Assembly (NCBI GenBank): GCA_039602395.1
Contig: JBCNJP010000027.1
Coordinates: 335,671-399,670 of the forward strand
Length of the DNA stretch: 64,000 nt
Source of the DNA: Deinandra increscens subsp. villosa
Lineage: Eukaryota > Streptophyta > Magnoliopsida > Asterales > Asteraceae
Reading direction: 5' to 3'
A program made the position numbers and the translations under genes. Shown here piece after piece: positions 36,101-45,280 of this stretch. The stretch's first letter is position 1. Each line of letters begins with the position of its first letter. The notes below the pieces were generated by a model, which was not told where the DNA came from, did no database searches, and was given only the letters and a program-made list of their open reading frames with translations.

Positions 36101-36477
36101 CATAAAATAAAGTAGATATGAAATCATATAATATAGGGTGATTGGATTTTATTAATTGAAGTTATTACTAATTGGCCAATATTAATTCCAATTTAAAAAA
36201 TGACTCACATTAATCCTAATTATTAAGGTGTTGGATTTCATTGGAATTCCTTTGCAATTTTTTTAGTAAAATCTCAAACGGAGTTAAGAAAAATGTAAAG
36301 GGGGTCCAATGAAATCCAACACCTTAATAATTGGGATTAATGTGCGTCATTTTTTTAATTGGGATTAATATTGGCCAATTGGTAATAACCTGAACTAATA
36401 AAATCCATCCACTTGATCTAGTGGCCCAAATCTGTCCGCACGGATCTTAGGCAAAAAGCCCATCCGTATTTGATATC

Positions 36478-36525
<48 letters not shown>

Positions 36526-37576
36526 AGGGAGATGAAGTCATTTGAGAACCAATTGAGTTTAAGAACTTTTGAGAATCATTATGAGCCACAAGTTATATAT
36601 AAGGAAATCCACTCCATGAATTTTAATGTTTCCCCCCTGAAAATTAGTGACTCAGAATGGTACATAGATATATGGGTTTTTCTAATATGTGCCATAAGGG
36701 CACACATAAGGTGCAGTAAATGCACCTCGAAAACTGAAAAAGATACCAAGATTCTTTTTGAAAATTGAAAAAGATACCAAGATTCATCTTGAAAAATGAG
36801 AAATGTATGAATATTCTTCTTGAAAATGTATTTTTTCAATTTTCGAGATACATTTATTGCATCTTATGTGTGCCCCTAAGGGCACATGTTAGAAAACCCC
36901 TAGATATATAACATAATAACCAAAATAAAGTTTGAAGATTTTGTTTCGCATTAAATATAAATAAATTTGTGTTATAGGGAATAACATATACTATTAGTAC
37001 TATTGCATGATGCATTAATAAAAAATCACTAAACTTTTTATTTTTTAAATTTTTTTTCCCATAAATAAAGCTAATAAAATTATAGACTATTTTGGTGAAA
37101 TTCGTTTTAAAAATTATTAATATATAAAGAAGTTATAGAGAAAAAAACTGTTAGTTTTTTGGTTTTCTGGATAAATATTATTGGTTTTTTTTAGATATTT
37201 TCCCTATATATTATATATATCATTTTAGGATATCCTGTATTAATTTTTAGTTCATCTTTTTTATGTTACGTACTTTGACCTAATTAATTAATTGATTAAC
37301 TAAAACTTTAATTGTTCTTAGGTACCGTTATATGTATCTACAAAAATGGCATCACAGGTTGCAATGGTGGAAAAATCATCTATGTTTATACCAACAGCCG
37401 AAGAGTATGCAAAAGCCGCAATTCGACAAATAGGATATGAGCCACGGTGCATGCCATATTGGACTCACTCGATTCAGTGGTTCTTTGCTTCTTTGGCTCC
37501 CGACTCTCTGCTAGACGCATGGCGTCTTTCGATTGGCATTAAACGACGCCGTGCAGCAGCGGATACATATATATAA
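24107..37576 (+). CDS. KCR: Very-long-chain 3-oxoacyl-CoA reductase (KCR type), complete, three exons
   Basis: ER-membrane NADPH-dependent reductase of the fatty-acid elongase complex. It reduces 3-ketoacyl-CoA to 3-hydroxyacyl-CoA for waxes, cuticle lipids, sphingolipids and suberin. Exons 24107-24726, 27277-27346 and 37322-37576 join with GT-AG sites to 314 residues plus stop, close to the usual 310-320. Residues 6-33 form a hydrophobic N-terminal anchor. The cofactor motif TGATDGIG is at 50-57, NNVG in VLVNNVGVTYP, the catalytic Ser near 187 (NIGSGAG), and YGATK at 202-206 crosses the first splice. Exon 2 reads YIDQLSRSLYVEYKSFGIHI. Exon 3 begins VPLYVSTKMASQV. The tail ends RRAAADTYI, without the C-terminal dilysine signal of some KCRs. 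Intron 1 is 2.55 kb and intron 2 is 9.98 kb, both full of transposons. It may be a KCR2-like paralogue. Confidence 0.92.
25010..25117 (+). mobile_element. Short SINE in KCR intron 1
   Basis: Same design as 22467-22580: A-box-like GGTGTAGCTCAGTGATAAG, decayed B box (AAAATTCAAAATC), and tail TATGTTAGCCGTGAAAAAAA. Host sequence on both sides contains a similar GGTTTG(N)nAAAACTGACAG block, so the target duplication is unclear. Confidence 0.65.
25746..25988 (-). mobile_element. tRNA-derived SINE in KCR intron 1
   Basis: On the minus strand the head reads CATTTGGTCTAATGGTAAGA (A box). A B-box-like AAGTTCAAACGTGACT follows. The tail is GCCGTTAAAAAAAATTAG. It is homologous along its length to 8424-8650. 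Target duplication not recognised. Confidence 0.75.
26626..26883. mobile_element. MITE-like inverted-repeat element in KCR intron 1
   Basis: The left end GGTTATAGAAAAACCC and the reverse complement of the right end (GGCTATAGATATATCC) are imperfect inverted repeats. Inside, GGCCGTTTC and GTCGTTTTG words occur in opposite orientations (AACGGCCGTTTC near 26697, GAAACGGCC near 26828). Flanks are similar (ATAATAAGAGT, TATAAGAAT) but not a clean duplication. Confidence 0.4.
27018..27148 (-). mobile_element. tRNA-derived SINE in KCR intron 1
   Basis: On the minus strand: CCTTGTAGCCTAGTGGTATG (A box), ATGGGTTCAAATCCTTGC (B box), then a short body ending TAGCTGTTCAAAAAAAAA. The promoter boxes are well preserved. 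It belongs to the same short-SINE group as 22467-22580. Confidence 0.8.
27358..27488 (-). mobile_element. SINE-like copy at the start of KCR intron 2
   Basis: On the minus strand it begins with an A-box-like AGCTTAATTGGTAGAGGTG, carries a decayed B box (TGGATTCATTCCC) and ends TTAGCAGTTAAAAAAAAAA. It starts only 12 bp after the exon 2 donor site at 27347. Confidence 0.55.
28120..28945. mobile_element. hAT-type MITE rich in CGGGTTA words
   Basis: Ends TAGGGGTGTTAATCGGG and TAGGGGTGTCGAAAATACC (reverse complement) are flanked by a perfect 8-bp duplication CTTACACC (28112-28119 and 28946-28953). Both subterminal zones are packed with CGGGTTAGTCGGGTT-type words in direct and inverted order, including TCGGGTTAACCCG palindromes. 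The AT-rich middle has no coding capacity. It has inserted in the left end of the Harbinger relic. Confidence 0.85.
29098..32822 (-). pseudogene. Harbinger ORF1 (Myb/SANT-like) pseudogene split by a solo LTR
   Basis: Exon 1 (about 32459-32822) starts MSHNFFSTQNDSDPPTP and ends ESLGRQFGKFKEG. After a short intron the second exon reads DAQQATYFWNETTHDWHTV, then YSKWEDLNPKITKFNNIY and KSGQNEADFLKATH, matching the ORF1 Myb-like core and following block. The frame shifts twice before reading PSVARDSPIDLSVEGLS, then hits the solo LTR at 31924. Beyond the LTR the C-terminal coiled coil continues (LEQRFDLLTKS; RQIRDDRAKQLEIMEREQ) at 29098-29400. Long C and G runs near 29419-29433 and 32621-32636 add frame noise. 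Confidence 0.65.
29447..31924 (-). mobile_element. Solo LTR of a gypsy retrotransposon
   Basis: On the minus strand it starts TGTAACATTTCGGG and ends GTCGGTTGGGGTGTGACA. It is flanked by a perfect 5-bp duplication GACAA (29442-29446 and 31925-31929). Its 2478-bp length nearly equals the LTR at 56974-59445 (2472 bp), which has the same 3' terminus (CCGCCGTCGGTTGGGGTGTG) and shared internal words, so they are the same or sister families. No internal retrotransposon sequence is present. It probably formed by LTR-LTR recombination. It contributes a quarter of KCR intron 2. Confidence 0.85.
33237..34310. other. KCR intron 2, AT-rich repeats
   Basis: No coding region. 33598-33757 is a diverged third copy of the unit tandemly repeated at 35267-35800. 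Around 34205-34310 the words GACGTGGCATCC and AACTAACGGAGTTAA, then CCAATAAAATCCAACACC, belong to a Mutator-like/foldback family also seen at 36136-36412. The matching right arm resumes at 35187-35265, after the MITE inserted at 34320. Confidence 0.45.
34320..35177. mobile_element. Mutator-type MITE with a 9-bp target duplication
   Basis: Ends GGGATAATTTTATATATA and GGGTCAATTTCATATATA (reverse complement) continue as longer inverted repeats built on the word ATATCATATATACCC. A perfect 9-bp duplication TAATTTTTG flanks it (34311-34319 and 35178-35186). Non-coding; the middle has an ordinary AT-rich composition. It sits inside another repeat that continues on both sides. Confidence 0.8.
35267..35800. 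repeat. 265-bp tandem duplication in KCR intron 2
   Basis: Two nearly identical units start at about 35267 and 35532. Each begins CTTAATGTTACTAATAAAACC and ends near TAGGGTACG(N)nAAAATGTG. They differ by only a few bases and an A/T-run length. A more diverged partial copy is at 33598-33757, so the unit was duplicated at least twice. Confidence 0.85.
35801..36135. other. AT-rich sequence with TCGAATCGAAT repeats
   Basis: Repeated words TCGAATCGAATT and ATTCAAATCGAG occur in both orientations around 35830-35975 and look like the end of another decayed MITE. Similar words occur at 33310-33440. No gene. Confidence 0.35.
36136..36412. mobile_element. Foldback element in KCR intron 2
   Basis: Two arms of about 105 bp in inverted order. 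The left has GATTGGATTTTATTAATTGA, then AATTGGCCAATATTAAT and TTAAGGTGTTGGATTTCATT. The right arm is the reverse complement at roughly 88 percent by eye. About 60 bp separates them. The same arm sequence, without its partner, flanks the MITE at 34320-35177. Transcribed within the KCR intron, it could fold into a long hairpin. Confidence 0.75.
36479..36524. repeat. TA microsatellite
   Basis: About 22 uninterrupted TA units. The sequence immediately to its right starts GGAGGGAGATGAAGTCATTT, a head resembling others in the window that also abut TA tracts. Confidence 0.9.
36674..36900. mobile_element. Small Mutator-type MITE with a 9-bp target duplication
   Basis: Inverted repeats of about 70 bp: left GGGTTTTTCTAATATGTGCC, right (reverse complement) GGGGTTTTCTAACATGTGCC. 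A perfect 9-bp duplication TAGATATAT flanks it (36665-36673 and 36901-36909). Length 227 bp. It lies about 420 bp before KCR exon 3. Confidence 0.85.
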
Positions 37577-38104
37577 TACTAATCATATCATATATATGCA
37601 TGGTAAGTAGTACGTACGTAGTGCTCCATATATAAGATAGAGGAGTTGTGGAATGAATGCATAAATAATATTAAATAGATTTTAGAGCGAGACAATATAT
37701 GTACGTTATGTAAGATCGAGCTGAGTACGTGAAATAAGTCCGTCCTCGATCCAATTAATGTCAATACTGATATATCAAGCTTTTGTCGTGAAGTGGTTGG
37801 CCGAGGAAAGCAGCATCTACACTTTCTTTTAGAACATGATATTGGTCAACACACACAAATAAGATAGATAGATATAAGGAAAATAACTCAAAACCTTTAT
37901 TAATTTGTCACACCATAAAATACCCTACTTGACACCCATTTATAAGACCATCTTGACTTGGAGACCAAACCTACTTAGAGCTCTAATACAAATCTAACAT
38001 AATTAAATAACATAACTCGTCCATATAACTAATTAAATGAGATTAAACCGACTTGTTTAAAACCCTCCTCGGTCTATACCAACTTGTACAAGATTGGTCA
38101 TTCG
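37577..38104. other. KCR 3' flank, no further gene seen
   Basis: Presumed 3' UTR and polyadenylation region of the KCR gene, followed by AT-rich DNA. TACGTACG-type palindromes occur near 37610-37620. I could not fix a polyadenylation signal. Confidence 0.4.
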
Positions 38105-38305
38105 TAATGGCGAAGCTTGAAAGAAAACCCCGAGGGGGCGGAGTTCAAAAATTCTACAGAGGGGGCGGTACTCAATATATCCGAGGGGGCGATACGAAAT
38201 ATATATAAATTTGTGTACATAAAATAGCGAAAATATATATACTCATGGACAAAAAAAAGCGAGGGGGCGGCCACCCCCTTCCGTCCCTTCTAAGCTTCCC
38301 CCTTG
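38105..38305. repeat. Transposon-like block with GAGGGGGCGG words
   Basis: CGAGGGGGCGG occurs four times within 200 bp. The left end TAATGGCGAAGCTTGAAAG and the reverse complement of the right end (CCAAGGGGGAAGCTTAGAAG) are weak inverted repeats, as in hAT-type elements. No target duplication found. Confidence 0.4.
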
Positions 38306-38477
38306 GTCCTTCAAATTAGCCGACCAATATTCGAACGGGGTTGAGATTGTTGTTATATTAAGATCAGTGATAAAAATTTTAGATTGGACCGGGTAGTGAT
38401 TGAATCAAAATACAAATCATGACGAGTAAGAAAAGTAAGTATTATTTCCTGCCTATTAAAGTAGTAACTATAGTCAT

Positions 38478-38735
38478 TTGTTTTTTTTTTTGAACGGCCA
38501 ACAATTGTCTCGGAAAACCCGAGGACTAATTACACGAGTTGAGATCATTCCAGGAAAAATCCATCTTCGCGAGGGACCGGGTGGTAAAACCTGGGAGCTC
38601 AGGGATCGAACTTGTAACATTTTAGTCTCAAGTCCCCTCATCGCCAATGCTCATTCCAAAGGGTTGCCTGTAAGGATCGAATATGTGTCTCAAATAGAGA
38701 ATATAGGCTTCCTACCATTACACCACAATGGAAGT
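38478..38735 (-). mobile_element. tRNA-derived SINE
   Basis: On the minus strand the head is CCATTGTGGTGTAATGGTAG (A box), a B-box-like ACAGGCAACCC/GGATCGAAC region follows, and the tail is GGCCGTTCAAAAAAAAAA. The GCCGTT-plus-A ending is shared with the other SINE copies. Confidence 0.65.
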
Positions 38736-39432
38736 TCAAATGTCATTTGTTATCTCATCAAATACTAGTATTTTCCATATAAAACGATCATATAATTGAT
38801 GTTTTAAAATTTCATAAGCTTTTGAAACATGTTTTTTAATTTCTTGAGGTGAAAATCATAAAAACTTTGACCAAGCATTCATCATCTACCACCATTAAAG
38901 ATTTAACCGTTAATTATCTAAACAAATTTAGCCTGCTTAGTTGCTTTCCACTGTTATTTTTCACCAAACTCACGATTTGGGCCTTTGGCCCAACCTGCTT
39001 TATTTTAATACTTAACATTTTTAATTACTTAACGTGGTTTTTTCTAAATTTGTTTGTGCAATTCAAAGTTCAAACCCACCAAAAAACTTAAGATACTTGA
39101 GCTTCACATATGATTCTTTGATTCGCGTAACTTTTTTTAATAGAGGGAACTAGAAATTTTTTTAATGGGTTGCATGCACATAATTTTTTTAAGGGTAGTA
39201 CATGTTAAAAAAAAAAACTAAAAATTATACATAAATACTAAAAAATCTATTTTTTTTTAATTTCCCGTACGAGTTTAAGGATTAACATGTGCCACCTCTG
39301 ACACCCTCTTAGCTTCGCCGCTGCAGTTGGGTGATATATTAAAAAAGGGTTACAAATTTACTTGTCACATTCTAGCATGCCATAATTCTGATTTAAACAT
39401 GTCATCTCAGTTAATTGTTTGTAGTGGACATG
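38736..39432. other. No gene seen; possible hAT end near 39300
   Basis: AT-rich. CTCTTAGCTTCGCCGCTG at about 39307-39324 looks like the right end of a CAGTGGCG-type hAT element, but I found no partner. At 39371 and 39436 the words CTAGCATGCCATAATTC are a small direct duplication at the edge of the copia remnant. Confidence 0.35.
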
Positions 39433-41000
39433 TCATAATCTAGCATGCCATAATTCCGATTTAAACAAATTTACCATAGACGTAGAAACCATGCAAATAG
39501 AATCATCACTAAAAGGCACATCCAAATTTAACTTAATCATTTGAATACATAAATAATCAAAGCCAACAAAGGAACCATGTCTTGACAAGGTATACTTGTC
39601 ACATTCTAACACATGTTTATACCCACAATTATTTAATACAATGAATAACAAGTTTTTCCGAATGCCATGTACATACAACACATTACTTAAACATAAATGA
39701 TTTCCAGAAGTAAAAACAAGTTTCACACTCCCTAGTTCTAGATTGGTTCGGTTCCAACATTGCCCATCTTTTAATATTGATCCAACTTCAATTGTAGTAA
39801 GATCCTTAAACCATCTTCGATCTTTACACACATGGCTAGTTGCACCCAAATCAAACCACTATACAATAGAGTCATCCAACACATAAAATACCTCAGAAAT
39901 CAGAGATACATAATTCAAATCTGAATTACAATTTAGAACTAAATTTTGACCTTGTTGCTATAGATCCTTGTTGGATCCACTTGGACTAGCCTTGTTATAG
40001 CCTTTAAAGACACGACAATCCCTCTTGAAATTTCATGGTTTTCCACTTTTCCAAGAAGACAATTTTGCATGTTTCCTTGAAAATTTCGTTTGTTATCCTT
40101 CAGCCTGTTAGAATTCTTGAAAGTACCCCCACCTTCCTCCACTATGTTCATGGATGATGAGTCTGTAATTCCTTTATCCTTCAATTTATCTACTTCTTGA
40201 GTCCGTAAGGACTCTTCAATTCTCAAGTGGCTACCAAGTTCAACCAGATTCAGATCTTCCTTCTTATGTTTCAATGTATGTTTGAAATCCTTCATAGAAG
40301 GAGGTAACTTGTCAATAATACTCAAGACCGAAATGGATTCATCCATTTTCATATTATGCTGAGCAAACTGATCTGAATCCTAAGCAATTCATTATATTGC
40401 TCCATCACAGGCCTACCATCAACCATCTTATAATTTATGAAGTCACTAACAAGGAATTTTATACTAGTTGCATCTTCTGGCATATATTTTGCCTCTAGTG
40501 TATCCCATAGTTCCTTAACAAATTCAATATTTAGAATAACATCAAATAATGAATCAGACATACCATTGAGAATGTGTCCACGTCATCTGTATCATCAATC
40601 TACCACTTTCTGCGCTTCTTTGTTTGCTCCACTACTTCTTTGGACTTTCTTCGAGCACTGGAGTACTCAGAACATACACCACTTCTAATGTCATGAGTAG
40701 GAAGTACATTTCTTTTGCCACTGTCGAAAGTCTTGACCCTTAAACTTCTCCAACTTCGTGAATTCCCTTGTCATATCCCTAGCTTGCAGATTCTCCAGTG
40801 CTCGTCCTCTTCATTGAATTTGGTTGTCACCTTCATCTCTGCTCTATTTGACATCCATAAAAAATGTATACCATGCATGAATTTTATCTCCCAATCTAAT
40901 TGATTTTCCCTTGATAACTTGATGTGCTTGGATTGGACTAAATAGGATATCATGGAATTCACCGTCTCCTTTAAAGTCCTATTCTTTCTTTCAACCACAC
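39433..41000 (-). pseudogene. Ty1/copia gag-pol remnant
   Basis: Read on the minus strand from right to left: an integrase-like piece (VERKNRTLKETVNSMISY), a gag N-terminus (EFTKLEKFKGQDFRQWQKK), a UBN2-type gag domain (ELWDTLEAKYMPEDATSIKF; IDKLPPSMKDFKHTLKH), then the protease-start/GAG-pre-integrase region (GATSHVCKDRRWFKD through ELWHARL). There are several frameshifts and stops, and no reverse transcriptase. The integrase fragment upstream of gag is out of normal order, so at least two broken copies are joined. Confidence 0.75.
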
Positions 41001-41550
41001 GATTATGTTATGGTGTGTAAGAAGCAGTTGTCTGGTGTATTATTTCAGTCGATTAAAAATATACTCGATCATAATACTCCCCTCATTTATAAGTACAAAG
41101 AGTGGGAGAGCATGACTTTAGTCAACCCCTCTTAATTGGGCTCGGTCATCAATTTGGGCTTTCGGGTTTCTAGTAAAAAAAAACTCAATATTTAATTTCT
41201 CATCTTTCTAGATGAAAAAAATCTACTTTTTCTATTTTAAACAGCTAAAAGTTTCCATTCACCAAAAAAATATTCCCTAGCACCTTGCTAGGACAAAGAC
41301 CCCCAAACACAAAAGATTACAACATATCAACCGATATGCCCTTAGGCACGACCATACATAACATAGAAATCACACTTGGAATACAACTATGAATAACAAA
41401 AATTTATAGATCTCAAATCTACTTACAATTGCGGTAATATTCTAATCAATTTCATGAATGATTAGAAACTAATTTATTAGATTCACATTTTACCTGATCC
41501 TTAGTTTATATCCCTAAACTCATAATGGCGAGAAATTTATGATTTTCAGT

Positions 41551-42641
41551 TCAATCATTTTCTATTGAATGGGACATTATTTTACATCGACAAACAACAA
41601 GTAAAGGAAGAAAGAAATTATTTAGCAGATGAAGCTCCACCTCTGGTTTATATATTTTAAATTTATTAAGAGCTTCATCCTTTGAATGTAACAGATAAAC
41701 AACAATATCGTGTAGCGTCATCAATTTATTATCAACATATTTTTTATTGCCTAATGATTGTGTAGCATACAAGTCACATAAATCGCTGGTTCTCTTACAT
41801 TTTCGTTTGACGTCTTTAAATGATTTTGTAGTTATCTTAGTTAGCATAAAAGTATTACATTTATCATTGTTCAAATTAAATGCAGGAATCATTCTCATTT
41901 TAGACATATCTTTCATTCTTTTATAGTGAACATTTCATAATCTAGCATGCCATAATTCTGATCTAGACAAATTTACCCTAGAAGTAGAAACCATGCAAAC
42001 AGAATCATCACTAAAAGGCACATCCAAATTTAACTTAATCATTCCAATATATAAATAACCAAAGCCATCAAAGGAACCATGTCTTGACAAAATATACTTG
42101 TCACATTCTAACACCTGTTTGTACCCATAATTATTTAATACAATATCATATAGTTTTTCCGAATGCCAGGTACATACAACACATTATTTAAACATAAATG
42201 GTTTTAGAAGTAAAAACAAGATCCACACTCCATGGTCCTAGGATTGGTTTCGTTGAAACGTTGCCCATCTTTAATATTGATCCAACTTCAATTGGTGTAA
42301 GATCCTTGAACCATCTTCGATCTTTACACATGTGGCTAGTTGCACCCGAAACAAACCACCAAACAATAGAATCATTCTGCACAGAAAAGGCCATAGAAAT
42401 TAGAAATACGTAATTCAAATCCGAATCATAGTATAGAACTAAATTCTGACCTCATTGCTTTGGATCCTTTTTGGACCCACTTAGAATGTACACTACTTTC
42501 AATGTCGTGACTAGGAAATGCATTTCTTTTGCGATGTTAGAAAGTCTCGACCCTTAAACTTCTCAAACTTCTTGAATTTTCTTGTCATATCCCTTGTAGA
42601 TTCTCTATTGCTTGTCATCTTCACTGAATAATTTTGATATT
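41551..42641 (-). pseudogene. Copia pol remnant in copy A
   Basis: After the LTR the minus strand shows a gag start (MTSNRESTRDMTRKFKKFEK), then jumps, apparently by deletion, to WWFVSGATSHMCKDRRWFKD. The GAG-pre-integrase/integrase part follows (KCNTFMLTKITTKSFKDVKR; VVYLLHSKDEALNKFKIYK) and breaks off near 41551. Several frame breaks. The 39433-41000 remnant is a more diverged relative. Confidence 0.7.
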
Positions 42642-42946
42642 TGTTGGGGAATTTCGAAAACAAAATTGGAATACCGAATAGAATTGAAGTCGTGTAATGA
42701 TCACTTTCAGATTAAAAGTATTTGAGCTGTATATCAAGTATTTCGACCACATGAAATTAGATTCCTGATTCAAGATTTTTACATATGGGATTTTGTTTGC
42801 GGTAATTGCATTCGTAAACACAGAATGAGTATAAGGTTTTTGGGAGGAGCGTATAATGATCACTACGATATAGCAGTTATCCCGAATTCCAATTTTGAAC
42901 AATTTACACCTTTTTGGTCCTTTCGGTTTTAAGCATTACCCCAACA
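42642..42946 (-). repeat. Copia LTR (copy A)
   Basis: About 305 bp. On the minus strand it starts TGTTGGGGTAATGC and ends ATTCCCCAACA, an 8-bp terminal inverted repeat (TGTTGGGG/CCCCAACA) with TG...CA ends. The copia gag-pol remnant follows directly, so this is its 5' LTR. The open frame that crosses it is accidental. A GC-rich GGGGCTTTGCCCC block abuts the LTR at 42947. Confidence 0.75.
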
Positions 42947-43514
42947 GGGGCTTTGCCCCTTAGACCCCGCCAAGGGTTGCCACCCCTGAACCTTGCTTCT
43001 CTCGAGCGTTGCTTCCGAATCCTCGTGAGTTACGATAACTTCAAATAAACACACACTCTTATTTAAAAGTCATTCGCAACTTTAGATTACATTAAAATAT
43101 CTTAAAAAAAGACGTCACGTGATGAACCTAATTTTTTTTCTTATTTAAGAATAAATAATAATTAATTTATGGAAGCTAGTTTATCGATCCATGCATATGT
43201 TACCATACAATCTAAAAAACGCGTGTGGAATTGCTTCCTTAAATGAACATCTATCAAATCAAATTTTGTTTTGCAGCAACCAAACTAAAGAATTATATAT
43301 ATTGACTTTTCTAACCCTGTAACATGCATTAACCTGTAACTTGCATTAATTAAGTATTAGAATAAATTAGCCGCATCTTAATTAAGCTTACGGCACTTCA
43401 TGAGGACGGGTATGAGTTGGAAATTAAAGCCACGAGCACCTACGCTAGCTACACTATTTTATCTTCTTCTTACATTCGATCTCCAACTAAATTTCAAAGA
43501 TTAATTGCCTCGAT

Positions 43515-43783
43515 TAGCTAGGGGCGAAATTAGCTTATAGCTCCGTGCTACCCTTAATTTAAACTCGTACGTGAAGTGGGTTTTTTCTTTTTTTTTTGGA
43601 TTTTTGAGCTTTTATGTACATTTTGTTCTCCCTTAAAAACTATTAGACCATTACTAACCTAAACGTCCCTTAAGATGGGACAACCGACCCTTGGACCATG
43701 CTCTTTCGGAGGCGTCGCCTCCCGAAGTCCCGCCAATAAAATATATGTTATCCCTTAAAAAAAAATTCTAGCTCCGCCCCTAG
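43515..43783. mobile_element. hAT-type MITE (copy A)
   Basis: Ends CTAGGGGCGAAATTAG (from 43518) and CTAGGGGCGGAGCTAG (reverse complement) are flanked by CCTCGAT (43508-43514 and 43784-43790), seven of eight matching bases. Non-coding. The same element is at 63359-63629 in copy B, so it predates the duplication. Confidence 0.7.
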
Positions 43784-44317
43784 CCTCGATCGATATATCT
43801 TTAGAACTTAAATTATATACCAATCTTATGCAAATTTCATAAGAAATATGCTGTGTATATATATGATCACAAAAACGCGTATGCGTTTTGACCGCATTTA
43901 AAGTTGAAGGACTTGAGGAGTAAGCATGCATGCATTGTTGAACGAGAGAAATCGGTTCCTTTTAGGAAGCAAGTATGTATATTAGCTAGATAGTTAGGTC
44001 TATAGATAGGGAGAAGTTCATTGTAAATCCCTTATTTTGTATATGCAAAATAGATCTATTTCACATACATGTGAAATATTTTGACGAGAAATTGATGTAG
44101 CTAATGTAGAAATTGTTCATTAAATGTAGAATTACAAAATATATATAATCGATCTGGATGTTATAATTAATTAACCATGCGTGCATGCATAAAATGATTT
44201 GGCCGGGGGAGAGTACGTAGAAAGCTCGATATATATATGATGGATTGCCGTCTACGTCAAGTCTCCTCAATCTCCCGGAGTATCTTTCAAATTCCAGGGT
44301 CGACGAACAAATTAATA

Positions 44318-44468
<151 letters not shown>

Positions 44469-44764
44469 GGATGAATATTCTAGCAGCTGGGTGGTCGATC
44501 GATCATTAATTTGTTTTTTAAACAGATCTGAATTATTTTGACAAATTTATCTTTAAGTACCACTAAATAGATCATAATACGTACAATTTGTGCCCTCAAA
44601 CTTTAATCTTATAAATTAAATTCACCGTCGATCAGAAAAGTATAAGGATTTAATAATTCATTTATTAATCGTGTATATATATGCTTGATTGTAGCAGTTT
44701 TGGCTCGCTCGTTTGCCTGCCATGCATCATGCATTCATGCATGCATATGAATTGCATGCTAGTT

Positions 44765-44767
<3 letters not shown>

Positions 44768-44824
<57 letters not shown>
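44768..44824. repeat. TA microsatellite
   Basis: About 28 TA units, abutting the foldback element that starts at 44825. Confidence 0.9.
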
Positions 44825-44827
<3 letters not shown>

Positions 44828-45255
44828 AAAAGATAAATTGGAACCCACCTTGAGTTGGAGAATCGTTGGAACCCGGTCAAAAACGCGGTAAAAAAATGTT
44901 TTTTTTTCTGAATTTTTTTATGGTGGTTCTTTATGTTATAAACTACCCTTAAATGAAAAAAAATCAAAAAAACGCCTAGTAGATTTTCAGTTACGAAAAA
45001 AGTTACATCTGTAACTTTTATGCATATATTTGCAGTTACGCAAAAGTTACATGTGTAACCTAGACATTTTTGATATTTTTTTAAAAAAAATCTAGTAGGC
45101 GGTTTTTTGATTTTTTTTTTCATTTAAGAGTAGTTTATAACATAAAGAACCACCATAAAAAAATTAAGAGAAAAAAAGATTTTTTTAACCGCGTTTTTGA
45201 CCGGGTTCCAACGATTCTCCAACTCAAAGTGGGTTCCAAAATACCCCAACCCCCC
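44825..45255. mobile_element. Foldback element between TA microsatellites
   Basis: Two arms of roughly 170 bp. Shared words include GAGTTGGAGAATCGTTGGAA, CCCGGTCAAAAACGCGGT and TATGGTGGTTCTTTATGTTA on the left, with their reverse complements on the right at over 90 percent by eye. The short centre itself repeats AAAAGTTACAT(C/G)TGTAAC. TA tracts abut both ends (44768-44824 and 45256-45280). No coding capacity; a transcript would form a long near-perfect hairpin. Confidence 0.8.
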
Positions 45256-45280
45256 TATATATATATATATATATATATAT

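Larger units (their letters stand above)
41471..44156. repeat. Segmental duplication, copy A
   Basis: This stretch is repeated at 59445-64000 with about a dozen differences noticed by eye, once the Harbinger insertion in the right copy is set aside. It contains a copia remnant with one LTR, a hAT MITE and non-coding DNA. The right copy runs off the window at 64000, so the true extent of the match to the right of 44156 is unknown. Confidence 0.85.
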
